Positions 47,912-59,379 of a stretch of 64,000 nucleotides of DNA are shown piece by piece. Source of the stretch: Omphalotus guepiniiformis (lineage: Eukaryota; Basidiomycota; Agaricomycetes; Agaricales; Omphalotaceae); contig JAQOOI010000062.1 in the NCBI GenBank assembly GCA_028554645.1, positions 186,001 to 250,000 on the forward strand, given 5' to 3'. The notes below the pieces were generated by a model. That model was not told the DNA's origin. It searched no databases and worked only from the letters and a program-made list of their open reading frames with translations. Both the position numbers and the translations under genes were made by a program. Positions within the stretch are counted from its first letter, which is position 1, and each line of letters opens with the position of its first letter.

Positions 47912-48551
47912 TTCGTCGGATAGGAGTAGTAGAAATCGTGTATATGCTGCGTATATGCTGTGAAAAACCTTCACAAGAGGTTGGGGATATCGATTATTGT
48001 GACAATCTTGGAGAAAGCATCAAGAAAACATCAGATTCAGCGGCGTGAATGAGAGGGACTGAGGCTCACAAGTCCACATCATAGACTGTAGACGGATATA
48101 ACCCGTCTCACGAGATGTGGGATGTAAAGAAAAGATTCATGGTACTAGTAGGCCCGGTTTCAATGCACGAAGCGGGCCAGAGGGGGCCTAGAGCGCTCCT
48201 TGTGGGTATGGCTTCGGCATGAAAACCGAAACGTTCCTCCAGGATACAAAAAAGAAAAAAAAGTTTTGCTGTTACCCACACACAATTCACACAACCTCGA
48301 TATTTGGCATTCACCTTTACGCATGTCAACGTCTACGGTCGTACCTATCATGTCCATCCCAGTTTTTCCTCTCCTCAAGTTCTACTTTCACCGGAACCCA
48401 CTTCGTCTCCCCTGAGTATATGCTATTCAGAATTCACATCCGATACCAACGACAAATGTCAAAGCAGTAAAACATTGAATAGGTTTCCGCTTCACCTCCT
48501 TTGGCCCGAAAACTTTATATATCTACTCTCGCCTCATGAATTCCAGTCGAT
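47912..48551. other. Convergent spacer, tautomerase c to F-box family 2 copy ii
   Basis: No gene recognised. An A-rich tract (48247-48262) lies in it. The right part resembles the 3' flank of copy i (TTCCGCTTCACC, then CTTTATATATCTAC). Confidence 0.45.
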
Positions 48552-50072
48552 CTAATTCTCAATGAACCAATTACTTCCCGCTTGCATTGTAATACTATGC
48601 ACGCCAATGTCTACCTGAAGATCCCGATTAATGCTTGCCGGAAAACATGTTTTCAGAATAGCTTCTTTCAAAGTCATTCGTGCAACCAGATCCATGTGGT
48701 GTCGAGTTACAGAAGAGAACGTCAATCTAGTAAGGGTGGGATGAGCTATAGCAAATCGTAGAAAGGTAGCCTGCGAACATGTGAATAAATGTTTTCGAAT
48801 AACAGCACACGACCAGTGACTTACCACAACATCAGATGGTGAATTGAAGTCAATGTTCACACCTACAGTCAGTTTTTCTAGCAAGCGGCATCTACCAAAT
48901 ACCAATTGGGATTTGTGTACCCAGCCAGGGTTACCAAGAACTTCGAAACTTCTGAGTGTTGCCGCGTGTTTCGGAAGGATAGAGTGGTAGAAGTAGGCTG
49001 ACAGTCTAGCATCCGACTCTGGGTTGGAGCGGGTCGTAGCAAAATTAAAGGTGAGTTCCTCTAAGCGTCCTTGATATGATGCTAGATACGAGAGAAGAGC
49101 CTCCGTCACACTCTCAACATGCAGATGTCGCAATCGTACATGCGCAGCTTCAAGACCTCGCCAACCCTCATCAGACAATTGGGTTACCTGCAATGTCTCC
49201 AAGGTCCGTAAATTAATACCCGCTGGTATCTTAGAGACACTCAGATCTTCCAACTCCAGGACACGGAGATGAAGCACGATGGGTTCAGGAGATCGTTTGA
49301 GCAACGACTCAAACGTCTCCTGGTGGCAATCAATCTGTAGACGTAGGGACCGAAGGCTGCCAGCATGACGAGCTATCAGCATAGCTGTGGCAGTTGCAAC
49401 CTTTGGGTCAGAAATGTCCCAGCCCTCGAGCGAAACATGAATCAGGTTACTGCATTCAAGATGTTTGATAGGTATCGTGAACCCGCTATCACAGAGAGAC
49501 AACATGGTGAGATCGGAGAGAAACTGCATGCGACTGAAGCAATCAACGATAACACGATAACTCGACGACGGATCCATCTCGTATATTATCCAACTGCTAA
49601 GAGGGTCAGAAATAGCGCTGATAGGGAGTGCAGGTGACTCACGCAACATGTCGGACATTCACCAGCGATTCAAGTGCTCCCTGAAGATATCCCCAAAATT
49701 TCTTAGCACATTCGTACACGGTTTCTTCATCGGGATTCGCATTCGCTCTACGTTTGCTGATTCGGCGAGGAGCCTTGAGTCCTTCAATTTTCAAGGTGCG
49801 GACGTGCAGTGCGAACGTGTTCGCTCCCAATAAATGCTCCACAAGCGCCATCTTATCGGCTGTACCCATCGAAATCACAATGCTGGAGAACACAAGTCGT
49901 TGAGTTGCGTAGTTGACAGATTTACAAACGCAGCTAAGGTTCTTCAAGTCGCGTCTGTGCGGAAGCTAGGGTAAAGCTAAGCCCACTATCTGAGCCACTT
50001 CTCTGTAAGAGATGTACGTACCGAAGCGGCAATTTCTTGTACCAACTCGTTTGCGAGGAGATCAAGTGACAT
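48552..50072 (-). CDS. F-box-like/leucine-rich protein, family 2 copy ii
   Basis: Exons in transcript order 50072-50022, 49965-49643, 49593-48825, 48770-48552; 453 residues with the family phases 0, 2, 0. N-terminus MSLDLLANELVQEIAAS, then LKNLSCVCKSVNYATQRLVFSSI; the leucine-rich body includes LRVLELEDLSVSKIPAGINL and LRHLHVESVTEALLSYLASYQG. The last intron (54 nt) contains no in-frame stop, so a continuous reading is possible, but the conserved GTAAGT...CAG borders in all three copies support splicing. Probably an SCF adaptor. Tandem repeats lie directly upstream. Confidence 0.75.
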
Positions 50073-50202
50073 GGTAGGAGTCGTAGAAGTGGCGAGTGAA
50101 TATAGATATAGATCGTTAAAGGTTGGGTTCAGTCTGTATTCCTTGGGTAGGTAATGGACGACGAGGTGAAGTGAAGGTCGTTGTGACGTGGCAGCCTAGT
50201 TT

Positions 50203-50333
50203 GACGTTGTAATGTTAGGATGTGAAGATGAGGTTCAGCCAGCCCGTGGGACCTGCTGAACGAAAGACGTTGTAATGTTAGGATGTGAAGATGAGGTTCA
50301 GGGCCGCCAGTTCGTGGACCTGCTGAACGAAAG
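50203..50333. repeat. 63-bp tandem repeat, two units
   Basis: Units begin at 50203 and 50266 (GACGTTGTAATGTTAGGATG...), sharing the first 36 bases exactly and a related tail (GTGGGACCTGCTGAACGAAAG against CGTGGACCTGCTGAACGAAAG). Lies in the promoter region of F-box family 2 copy ii. Confidence 0.85.
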
Positions 50334-50381
50334 CCGAAATAATTCGTATGTCAATCCTTCGCGTGTCTGTTAAACGATATA

Positions 50382-50438
50382 AACTCAGCGGCTAGGCACG
50401 AACTCAGCGGCTAGGCACGAACTCAGCGGCTAGGTACG
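50382..50438. repeat. 19-bp tandem repeat, three units
   Basis: AACTCAGCGGCTAGGCACG at 50382, 50401 and 50420; the third unit has T in place of C near its end. Located between the two minus-strand F-box genes. Confidence 0.9.
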
Positions 50439-50542
50439 ACAAGTAAATAGATGCTTACCGTCGTATATCGCTGATGTGAATCAGCCTGCCCTCTTCATCC
50501 GGCTCCCAACAAAAAAGACTACGAAAGGCGGAGATGCGCGCT

Positions 50543-52170
50543 TCACTCAACCTCCAACTGGAACACAGATTCTAGACACCCATAAGGATCAACGACCCGG
50601 TACGGGAAATGCTGCAATGCGCCTCGAATGGCCCTTCTATGTTCGTAGTGCACGAAAGGCTCCCATTCGCCAGATCCAAGACGGCGCCAGCTAACATGAC
50701 GCATAAACGATACACGAACTAGATTGGTGAATCCCTCACGTTCTAGATTGTTGATCATTCGTCGCTGAAGCGACAGATCAATGCAAATTGCCGGTATAAA
50801 TGGTTCACCATCAAGACAATCGACTTCAAGATGGAGTTCTCGAAGCGTCCGTGTTGGGACATCTCGTGCTTTTAGGATGGCGCATGTCCGCTGTGGAACA
50901 TTGTTAGCAAGTCAAAATCAGAAATACTAGGTGCTCGTACCTCGTCGAAATCTTCTCCCAACTCAGGGAGGCCGAAATCACAACCATCGCGTATGATAAT
51001 TGTTAGCTGTTCTACGTTCGGAAAGTACACCGACACCGACAGTGCGACGTCGGGAGAGAGCAGATAACCCGGCACATGCAGTGTTCGTACATGAGGAGAG
51101 ATATGGAACTGTACTGGCAGATGAAGAAAGGCATTTGGGTCGGATATCTCAAGGTGAACCACTTCTAGGAGATTCGTGCATGAAAAGTATTGGAAGTGTC
51201 GGGGATGGCAATGCAATTGTCGTAAATTTCGTATCAAAGATGCAGGGATTGGGGTTGGTACAAATTCTTCGTCCACGTGCGGATCAACTTCCAGGTGCAA
51301 GTCAGATAGCATCGGAGTCTTTGCGAGGACACTGGACAACACTGAAAAATTATCAACGATGTGGATTTCAAGAACGCGGAGACACAGATTGTCATGATTG
51401 GCTAGTAGTCTAGCTGGCCAGACATCCGTTCGTAGCTCCTCCAAATGGGCCATCAGAGGCTCGAACACCCTGAAGATAATCGCACACCGGAATAGATGGA
51501 ATGATGTCAAGCGGAGGGAGGATAGTTGTTCACTGCCGTCATCATCGTAAAGAAACGGGCATGTATCAATCTGAAGAGATTTCAGCTGCTGAAGCTTTCC
51601 GATAGTTTTCAACACCTTCGCAGAGATCAGAGTCCTATTCAAGATTACAGTCGTGAGATTCTCCATCCTCCCGGCAACTTCAAGGAACAGCGTGAAGAAG
51701 CCTTCATCTGTATCATACCAGTCACGTATGATACACTCCTTGACGTGAGGAAAAAGGGAAAGTGTAGGTTCCTCTTTAAGTTGGAGTTTTCTGAAGAACG
51801 ACAAGGTATTTGGCTGACTGCGTGGTGCCTGCCAGCGTGTAAAAACGAGAGACCTGAAAAGTAGTGGAAAAGTGATGGAGTAGAAAAAGCGGCAGACTAA
51901 TCCGAGGCTACGCCAGACGACCCTGCACTCTCCTGGGCCGAGTTCGTCCAGAGGATGAAAGTAATTGATGATGTTGAGGTATATCTCAGTTGGGATTACT
52001 GATAATTTCCTGGTGCCTATTCGGCGTTCTGGCGCTGTGGCATTTTCAGTGGAAAGTCCAGCACGGCTTAAACTGACAATTTGCTCACTAGACCATTCGT
52101 TGAGCGACCTCAGCTTCTTCCTACTCTCTACTGGTACCTTCTCATTCTTCATAGGGGCACGAGCCTGCAT
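50543..52170 (-). CDS. F-box/leucine-rich protein, family 1 copy C (inverted)
   Basis: Exons in transcript order 52170-52089, 52034-50941, 50890-50543; 507 residues, same intron positions and phases (1, 0) as copies A and B about 36-40 kb away. The leader is longer (27 codons before the first intron). The first intron here has no stop in frame, so a read-through version is possible, but the GTGAGC...ACAG borders match the other copies. F-box-like VIPTEIYLNIINYFHP, then WRSLGLVCRFFYSITFPLLF; the conserved end WRRLGSGEWEPFVHYEHRR and VVDPYGCL is kept. Probably functional SCF adaptor. Confidence 0.78.
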
Positions 52171-54957
52171 TTATGATATGAACCTTTGGAATTATGATTT
52201 CCTACCAAGCATAAGGTCAGTCGACAATGGTGATGAGCGATGTATTGAATCACACCTGTCAAGCCAAACTAACGCGAAGAGTAGTCGTCTCTTCAGGACT
52301 GAAGTACTGAAGCTGAAGCGCCGAAGGATGATGGTTCTGTTCACGTTCAAGTTTTGGTCAGCAGATGAGCTTGTTACAAAATATTACTAAGCAAATATTG
52401 CCTGTATTCCCGACTGCACTCACTTCTAGCTTTACTATAACACAGTGGAAGACTCATCTTCATGTTTTGGATCGTCCAATCTTTATCTCCCGTCTCTCAT
52501 TTTGCTCTCGCACCTTCTTGGTTCCGGGCCTATACCTGTGAGTCAGTGACTCTGCCGATTTCTATGCCAGTGTCTTGATACCCAAAATTACACAGCGATA
52601 CAATAACAGTGACTCAACGGCGAACGCTAACGTCAAATTTACATCGCTGTTCCTGCGGACTGCCGCTGACCCGAAGACATGGAGGGCCGTCCTATACTTG
52701 ATTCGAGAAACCGAGATCTGACTACTGAGGTCGCCCGTCGACAGGTTCACCGTTGAACTCCTCAAATAGATTTGACACACAATTGAACCGTATGCTATTT
52801 ATCTTATCGCCAATGTGTTCGTTATGCTAAAACTACTCGCCATGCCGCGGCGCTAGGAATTCCGTGAAGAATCACACCTTATGCTCCAAACTTTGCGAGT
52901 GAGAGAGGTGTGTGGTCTTCAGGACTGACAAAAGCATGATAACTAATCAGCACAATCTTGCATTCCACAGACTTGGTCGGATGATTGACGCCGTACACAC
53001 CTGACTACTTCAAATGAACCCCAGCCGAAATAGATTCTTTATTTTCGACAGTTGTGAAATCACGCTGTGCGCATACATTGACTCCACCTGTCTCAATTGA
53101 GGCAAAAAGTTCCTGCTTAACCACATACGTATGTTCGACCTTTTTTCACACTCGTTCGGAACCGATAGGCTTGTTTTTTCAGCGCTGACAGAAAGGTGAC
53201 AGCAACTGACCACGAATTATCTCACAGAACATAAAGATAAGCATAACTCTTTCAGTGTATATTCTCCCATGCATGTTCCTTCTGACAGGTCTGCTTGTTG
53301 AAGTCGCGCATGAATATTATTCGGTATTTCATCCTTCGTGCTACGTATTCACCGATGAAATTTCCGAGTTACTGGAACCATCGCCGCTAGGCCTAACGGA
53401 CATCATTTACGCCTCGCAATATGGAATAGCAAAATGGAATTTGGAAGGCCGAACTCAAGCAACGCACAGTCTATTATGGTAAGTGACATGCGGGAGACTC
53501 ACTCTGTCTTTTCTGTTCTGCTCCAAAGATAAATTCGTCTCTACATATGCTAATTGTATGGCAAGTACATACCCCTTCTCAGAACCAATCAATACCAGCT
53601 GACAGCAGCTCTTATCAGATAATCCCCTCCGACGCAGGCTATACCTATGTACTTATCGGTGGTAAGTACTTACAGGCACAAGCGACATTTTGATAGTTCA
53701 AAATTCTCCTCTAGGAGTCCAGGTGAATGTCGGACTTCAAGCAACGCCGAGGATTTGAGTTTTCAAATGCTCATCGGACCTCATCGGACTCATCCTGTAT
53801 GGTTTCCAAGCAACGCCACATGTGCCTCTTTCGCTACAAATGCAAAAGCGCTTGCGAACAGTCCCTCCGGATCTTATCAGATGTCATTACAGTTCTTGGG
53901 AATGTTTCTTTTTTTATCAGATAATGGTACTGATGAGAATCCGGGGTCCTTTGTGATCATCGTTTTATCAAAGAACGCTGGGAACTTGGTACAAACATAT
54001 CTGCAAGAGCGTATGTATCAAATAACTTCTGCACCAATACCGCCGAAGGAGATCTTGAGCCCAAAAGAACCAGTAGATACTATACGTATCTCCCTATGGG
54101 GTGAGCCGCTCTCGTTTCATACATGCCATAGTTGCGCCAAGGCACGATGACTGACGTGCTCTAGAACCTTGAGCAGCCATTTCTGCATCCTCAATAAACG
54201 AATTCCAATACATACTACATGGCATCGTGACACTGGCTCTCAGTCACCATCGGAGGATTCAGGACTTTGGTTGTCCGTGACCACCTACCACCTGATTTGA
54301 CGATGGTGTCTACTTGGCTCTGGATATCTCACAGGAACTTCAATAAGGGTCCTTGGTGTTGCGGACATAGCGAGCCACATACTGAAGAGTTGATTCTGAA
54401 TCAGAAGGTGAGTAGCTGGGTACCATGCATTACGTGCACAAACTCACCACTCCATACTAACTCCCGAGTAAAGACACAGAACCTATTTGACCCTTCCTTA
54501 AGTGCATGAGATAGATTCGAATAGCCGTTATCCACATTTACAAGCCCGGGATCAAGCTCGACGTATGTAGTAGGCGTAGAAAGGGTGGGCGGCGACTGCC
54601 GACAAGGAATTGCGGCGATTGAATTTACTGTAACTCCGATATAATGCGGCGCGGCTGTGTCGTGTTAGGCATTTCTTTCTTTCTCTTTCTCTGTATCACC
54701 AGTGCCACTGGTGAGCGATCTGTATCCACTAAAGGATCTCGCTGAAGTATACGGGCTCTAGCGAAACGCAAGACATAGCGAAACGCAAGACAGAAAATAG
54801 AACTTGAGAGGGAGCTCTTCACGTCGAGTTCTTTCTTACAGATTGGACAAAGAGTTGATATTCTACAGCCCATTACCTACTCAAGGGATACAGATTAAAC
54901 CCACACTTTTACGATCTATATCTACATTCATTCGCCACTTCCTCTACAACTCCTACC
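52171..54957. other. Long divergent spacer between F-box copies C and iii
   Basis: No gene recognised. Frames of 75 and 167 codons at 53255-53482 and 53647-54150 on the plus strand have no recognisable domain and lack consistent splice partners. The last 300 bases (from about 54660) carry CTTTC repeats and blocks shared, in inverse orientation, with the promoter of family 2 copy i (22290-22400). Confidence 0.4.
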
Positions 54958-56571
54958 ATGCCACTTGATCTCCTCGCACCCGAGTTGATACACGAAATTG
55001 CCGCTTCGGTACGTACATCTCTTACAGAAGTAATTCAAGTCAGATAGTGGGCTTAACTTTACCCTAGCTTACGCACAAACGTGATTTGAAGAACCTTAGC
55101 TGCGTTTGTAAATCTGTCAACTACGCAATTCGACCACTGGTGTTCTCCAAAATCGAGATTTCGGGGATTACAGACAGTACGCAGCAACTGAAGAGCAAGA
55201 TGGAGCTTCTAAAGCGTTTATCGGGAGCGAACACGTTCGCTCCGTACGTTCGTACTTTGGAAATTCATAATTTGGAACCGCTGAACTCTCCTCCCCGAGT
55301 CAGCAAACGTATAGCGAAACGGAATCCCGATGAAGTGACCATGTACGGATGTGCTATGAATTTTAAGCGATATTTTCGGCGGGCACTTGAATCGCTGGTG
55401 AATGTTCGACGTGTGTTGTGAGTGACCTGCACTCCCGATTAGCGTTGTTTGTGACCCTCTTAGCAGTTGGACAGTATACACGATGGACGATCCGCCGTGG
55501 GCACACGGTGATATTGTTGATTGCCTCAGTCGCATGCAGTTTCTCTCCGATCTCACCATATGGTCTCTCTGTGATGACGATTTCACGATACCTATTCAAG
55601 ACCTCAAATGCAGTAACCTCGTACAAGTTAAATTCGTGGGCTGGGAATTTTCTGACCCAAATCTTGCAACTGCCACGTCTATGCTGATAGCTCGTAATGC
55701 TCCCAGCCTTCGATCCCTACATCTACACTTTAATGGCGAACAGGAGACGTTTGGGTCATCGCTCAAACAAGCTTCCTTCCCCATCCTGCTTTGTCTCCGT
55801 GTCCTGGAGTTGGGAGATCTGAATATCTCTGAGATTCCAGCAGGGATTGATTTACGAACCTTGGAAAAATTGCAGGTAACCCAATTGTCCGATGAGGGTT
55901 GGCAAGCTCTTGCAGCTGCGCATACACGATTGCGACATCTGTGGGTTGGAAATGTGACCGAGGCTTTTCTCTCGTATCTAGCATCGTATGAAGGAGGCGT
56001 AGAAAAGATTAGGTTTATGGCCCGCTTCCACCCAGAGTCGGATGCTAGACTTTCAGCCTATTTCTACCAGTCTGTCCTTCCGAAACACGCGGCTACACTC
56101 AGAAGTATCAACATTGTGGGTGTTGCAGAATCAAATTCTGGCTGGGTACACAAATCCGACACCGACTTGGTGTTTGGTAGATGTCGTTTATTGGAGAACC
56201 TGATGGTAGGTGTGAACTTTGAAGAGATCGACTTCAATTCAGCAACTGATGTTGTGGTAAGTCACCCGGTCGCGTCTTGTGTTATTCGAGAAAAAAAAAA
56301 ACTTTTACGTTCCCAGGCTTCATCTCTACGATTTGCCGTAGCTCATCCTACCCTCACTGCAATGGGGCTTTATGCTGTAACGCATCATATGCCACTCTCG
56401 GATCGTGAACTTCTGGTTCAACAAATGACTAGGGATGCTATTCTGAAAACACGTTTCCCGGGAAGCATTAATCGGGATCTTCAGGTAGACCTTGGCCCGC
56501 GTCTTGCATTTAAACTACAAGCGGGAAGTGACCGGTTCTTCATTGAGAAGAAGAATACCATTTTTTTCTAA
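54958..56571 (+). CDS. F-box-like/leucine-rich protein, family 2 copy iii
   Basis: Exons 54958-55008, 55068-55417, 55467-56256, 56317-56571; 481 residues, family phases 0, 2, 0. MPLDLLAPELIHEIAAS, LKNLSCVCKSVNYAIRPLVFS, LRVLELGDLNISEIPAGIDL, LRHLWVGNVTEAFLSYLASYEGG and NRDLQVDLGPRL are all conserved. It is closest to copy i in the central part (shared YEGGVEK) and carries two extra residues (PL) in exon 2. The last intron is 60 nt, in frame and holds an A(11) run, so intron retention would still give a complete protein. Role as for the other copies. Confidence 0.77.
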
Positions 56572-57025
56572 GAGGAGAGGAATAGATATATGAAGTTTTC
56601 GGACCAATTTTTTTTTCAAGTCTAGTTTGTAGATGCGAAGCGATACGCTGGAGGGAAGGTGAAGCCGAAGCCGATTCCGTTTTATTGACCTCATTGAAGT
56701 TTGTCGTTTGGATATCTAATCTCTAGACATACAATATATACAATACCTATATACGAATTCACCTGAAGAAGATGAATAAATTTTATTCAGGCCATCGGCC
56801 CCCCTCACCCGACGTTCGGGAATATCGGCTTTGAATTCTGGATTTTCGATCAGGATCGACCAGGGACCTTTAGGGGCAGAATTGTATGCACTGACAAGCC
56901 GAGTAGATTTTGCACAGAATGATATATTCAATCGCGTAGTAGCAGGACATAAGGATTTCGTTCGTTACATACCAATACCCCAAGTACAGTTAACCTTTTT
57001 GTTATCATCTCAACTCCTTAACTCT
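56572..57025. other. Convergent spacer, F-box iii to FTR1
   Basis: No gene recognised. Around 56770-56840 it shares sequence with the 3' flank of family 2 copy i (CGACGTTCGGGAATATCGG region). Confidence 0.45.
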
Positions 57026-58518
57026 TCACTTCGGCAACTCAGTCACCTTCTCATCCCCAGCTGACGCCGACTCATGATTAGACGCACCATCCTTCTCCTC
57101 CAATTCCCTCCTCAACCTCCTCGTCTTCCCCGCTTGCGACTCCCACTTATAAATCTTCGTCCTTCCTTCCTTATACTTCATCCAAACAAGTGTAACTATA
57201 ACCGCAATCCAATAAAACACATAACTCAAAATCGATCCAATCGTCGCGCTATTCGTCCAACCAAAAATAGCATTAAACACCGACCAACCCTGTGAATCGA
57301 GGTTGTCGTCCGGATTACAGCAATCTAAATGCCAGACGTTTCCTCTGACATCGTAGCTTCCTGGTCCGTCACCGCCCGCGTCGTCGACGTCAGCGCCGAG
57401 GAGGGTGTTAAAGGCGTTGGTTTGGAAAGCGAGAACTGCACGGGAGAATAGGCCGGAACCTATGAGAAGGAGGAGGTTGGTCATGCATATGAGGAAGATG
57501 GAGAGCGTGGTGCGGGATGCGAAGGTGTAGATTATGAAACCGACGATAAGGCCGCAGATGAGGCCGACGATTGCGGCGATGGGGATGGAAGTGGCGGGTT
57601 GACCGAGGGAGACGCCGCCTACGAAAATGACGGCTTCCATTCCTAGAGTGATAGATGAATGATGAGTTCGGGTTTGATAGATGTATGCGCCTTAAATGTT
57701 ACTTGCCTTCTCGGAGAACAGTGATTAGAGGTAGAATGAGGAGAACCCATTTACCAGTCTTTCCGTCTTTGTCTCCGTGTGTACGTCCGTCAAAGGCCTT
57801 TTGGAGTTTGAGACGCCATTTCGCCTTGGCTATGGTGGATTGGTATGGTTCACTTAAGTTAAATTCGGAGTTACACACCTCGGTCCATTTTGAGCATGGT
57901 AACACCCATGACGAAGATCATAATTGAAGCGATGAGTTCGAAAATTCCTTTGAGTCGTAAGGATGAGCATAAAGTGAAATGAAATGGCAGGAAGAAGTAT
58001 ATTCCTTCCCAAAGTTCCTCGGACTTTGCCCAGAGATTAGAAGCTTTCGTGAACCATACAGCAATGAATGCTGGATGAGGAAGGTAAGACTAAGATGCAG
58101 CAATGTATTGGAAAATCTACTTACGCTGCCCCAATCGCCAGAGCAAGGAAGAGACCGATACCAGCACCGAGGAAGATCTGAAAAAAGAAACTTATCAGCA
58201 CGTTCGCTGTATAACAATATGGGAATCTATTCCGATCTGAACACGAAGTTTGCGAATAAGCCTGCGGCGCACAACACTTTCATCCTCAAGGGTAGCAGGG
58301 GAAGCCTCGTCCGAATCCTTTGCTCCCGAATCATCTTCGCCAGCAGTTGCCGTCAGAGTCCTCGACTGGGTAGACGTAGCATTTCCCGTAAGTTTTCCTG
58401 GATCCTCATAGACGATCTGTTCTGCCAAACCAAGAAGAACCGAAACGATGATAGCAGCTTCGAGTGTCTCTCGAAAGACAATGAAGAAGATGGGAACTGA
58501 GAAGAGGTTCTTCGCCAT
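57026..58518 (-). CDS. FTR1: High-affinity iron permease FTR1
   Basis: Plasma-membrane iron(III) permease working with the ferroxidase FET3. Exons in transcript order, approximately: 58518-58243, 58177-58125, 58070-57879, 57829-57707, 57642-57026. Both REXLE-type iron-channelling motifs are present (FRETLEAAII at residue 15; LREGMEAVIF later), as are GADVDDAGGDGPG and CCNPDD and about seven membrane helices. Splicing is odd: exon 1 and exon 2 join in the family frame only if the intron starts ATCGGA after VQ, or two residues are lost using GTTCAG; the second intron's GTAAGT is one base out of phase; a 57-nt intron-like in-frame stretch (GIYFFLPF...) has no GT donor; the last intron is GC-AG (GCAAGT at 57706). 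The protein may be functional with unusual splicing, or the copy may be damaged. Confidence 0.85.
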
Positions 58519-58929
58519 TGTGTTTTCGAGGGCTTAGCTATTAGCTGAAGCACACGGCTGGAAGGGGCGGACACGAGAGAAAATCGTGAAGTCCTCGTAT
58601 AAAAGGGTCAGAACTGAGGCTAAAAGTGCGCATATAAGGGACCCCCGACAACGCGATCTAGAATCTCAAGGGTCAACAATTGGATTTTTTTCACCGATTG
58701 AAAAAAACGGCTGTCAATTTTTGCCTGATCAGAAGTACTTTACGGCCTCGTGACGATTTGTGCTTTGCATCAAGGATCTCCGCGCAAAGAAGCTGAAAAA
58801 GCGGAGAGATAAGCCCATATGATGATACCGGATGAATGAAGAGAAGAGATTCAGATGTGGTTGCCAGGTGGAATTGGGTGGAAGCATGAGTCGATGGGAA
58901 TGTCGGAGGATTGCAGGTGCAAAAATTCC

Positions 58930-58938
58930 TTATCTGAT
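58930..58938 (-). promoter_or_regulatory. GATA-type iron regulator site 1
   Basis: TTATCTGAT on the plus strand, i.e. ATCAGATAA on the minus strand, 412 bp upstream of the FTR1 ATG. Confidence 0.6.
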
Positions 58939-58955
58939 ATATGATCTAGACCCTA

Positions 58956-58964
58956 ATCTGATAA
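58956..58964 (+). promoter_or_regulatory. GATA-type iron regulator site 2
   Basis: ATCTGATAA, 18 bp right of site 1 in the opposite orientation; such spaced pairs are common for two-finger GATA factors. Confidence 0.6.
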
Positions 58965-59197
58965 GATTATACGTAATCAAAATTCGAATCCCGACAGAAT
59001 TTTCGTCCATGTGGTACCACTCTTCCAAGTACTCCTCAACCACTCGTTCCCAAAGGATACCCGTTCGACAATTCCGGTTTCACCATGAGTTTATAAAAGA
59101 AATAATATGTTTCTTTGGGTGAAAAAAGGTGAACTCACTCCCCAACTTTGGATCAGAACATTTTTCCGTAAACAGCCCCTTAATGACACATTAAGTT

Positions 59198-59208
59198 TTA
59201 TCAGATAA
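59198..59208. promoter_or_regulatory. Palindromic GATA-type site 3
   Basis: TTATCAGATAA reads as ATCAGATAA and, on the other strand, ATCTGATAA; it is followed by CGATAA. Lies 172 bp before the FET3 ATG. Confidence 0.6.
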
Positions 59209-59379
59209 CGATAACCGGGACCCTGGGGACAGCGGTGCAAAACACCCTAGCGGTCATATTTCAATTCCAGTTCAGATGTAACTTGTAAATATTTAATCTT
59301 TTTTTCTCGCTTCCTGGTGCACTTCTTAAGGTTCGTTCCTGCCCTAAAAGTTCACCCCCCTTCTTCAGTGCGAGGTGTG

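Larger units (their letters stand above)
58519..59379. promoter_or_regulatory. Bidirectional FTR1/FET3 promoter
   Basis: 861 bp between the two divergent start codons. It contains three exact matches to ATCWGATAA, the site known for the SreA/Sre1-type iron-sensing GATA repressors of ascomycetes: 58930-58938 (minus), 58956-58964 (plus) and the palindromic TTATCAGATAA at 59198-59208 (both strands). Further single GATA cores surround them. Shared repression of both genes when iron is plentiful is a reasonable inference. Confidence 0.7.

Noticed and set aside
50203..50438. Direct repeats that might suggest a CRISPR array
   Set aside because: Eukaryotic sequence, true tandem repeats without unique spacers.
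57979..58500. 173-codon plus-strand frame
   Set aside because: Antisense to FTR1 exons 1-3; no similarity to known proteins.
58981..59005. ATTCGAATCCCGA, resembling a tRNA T-arm
   Set aside because: No cloverleaf could be formed with neighbouring sequence; it lies in the iron-gene promoter.
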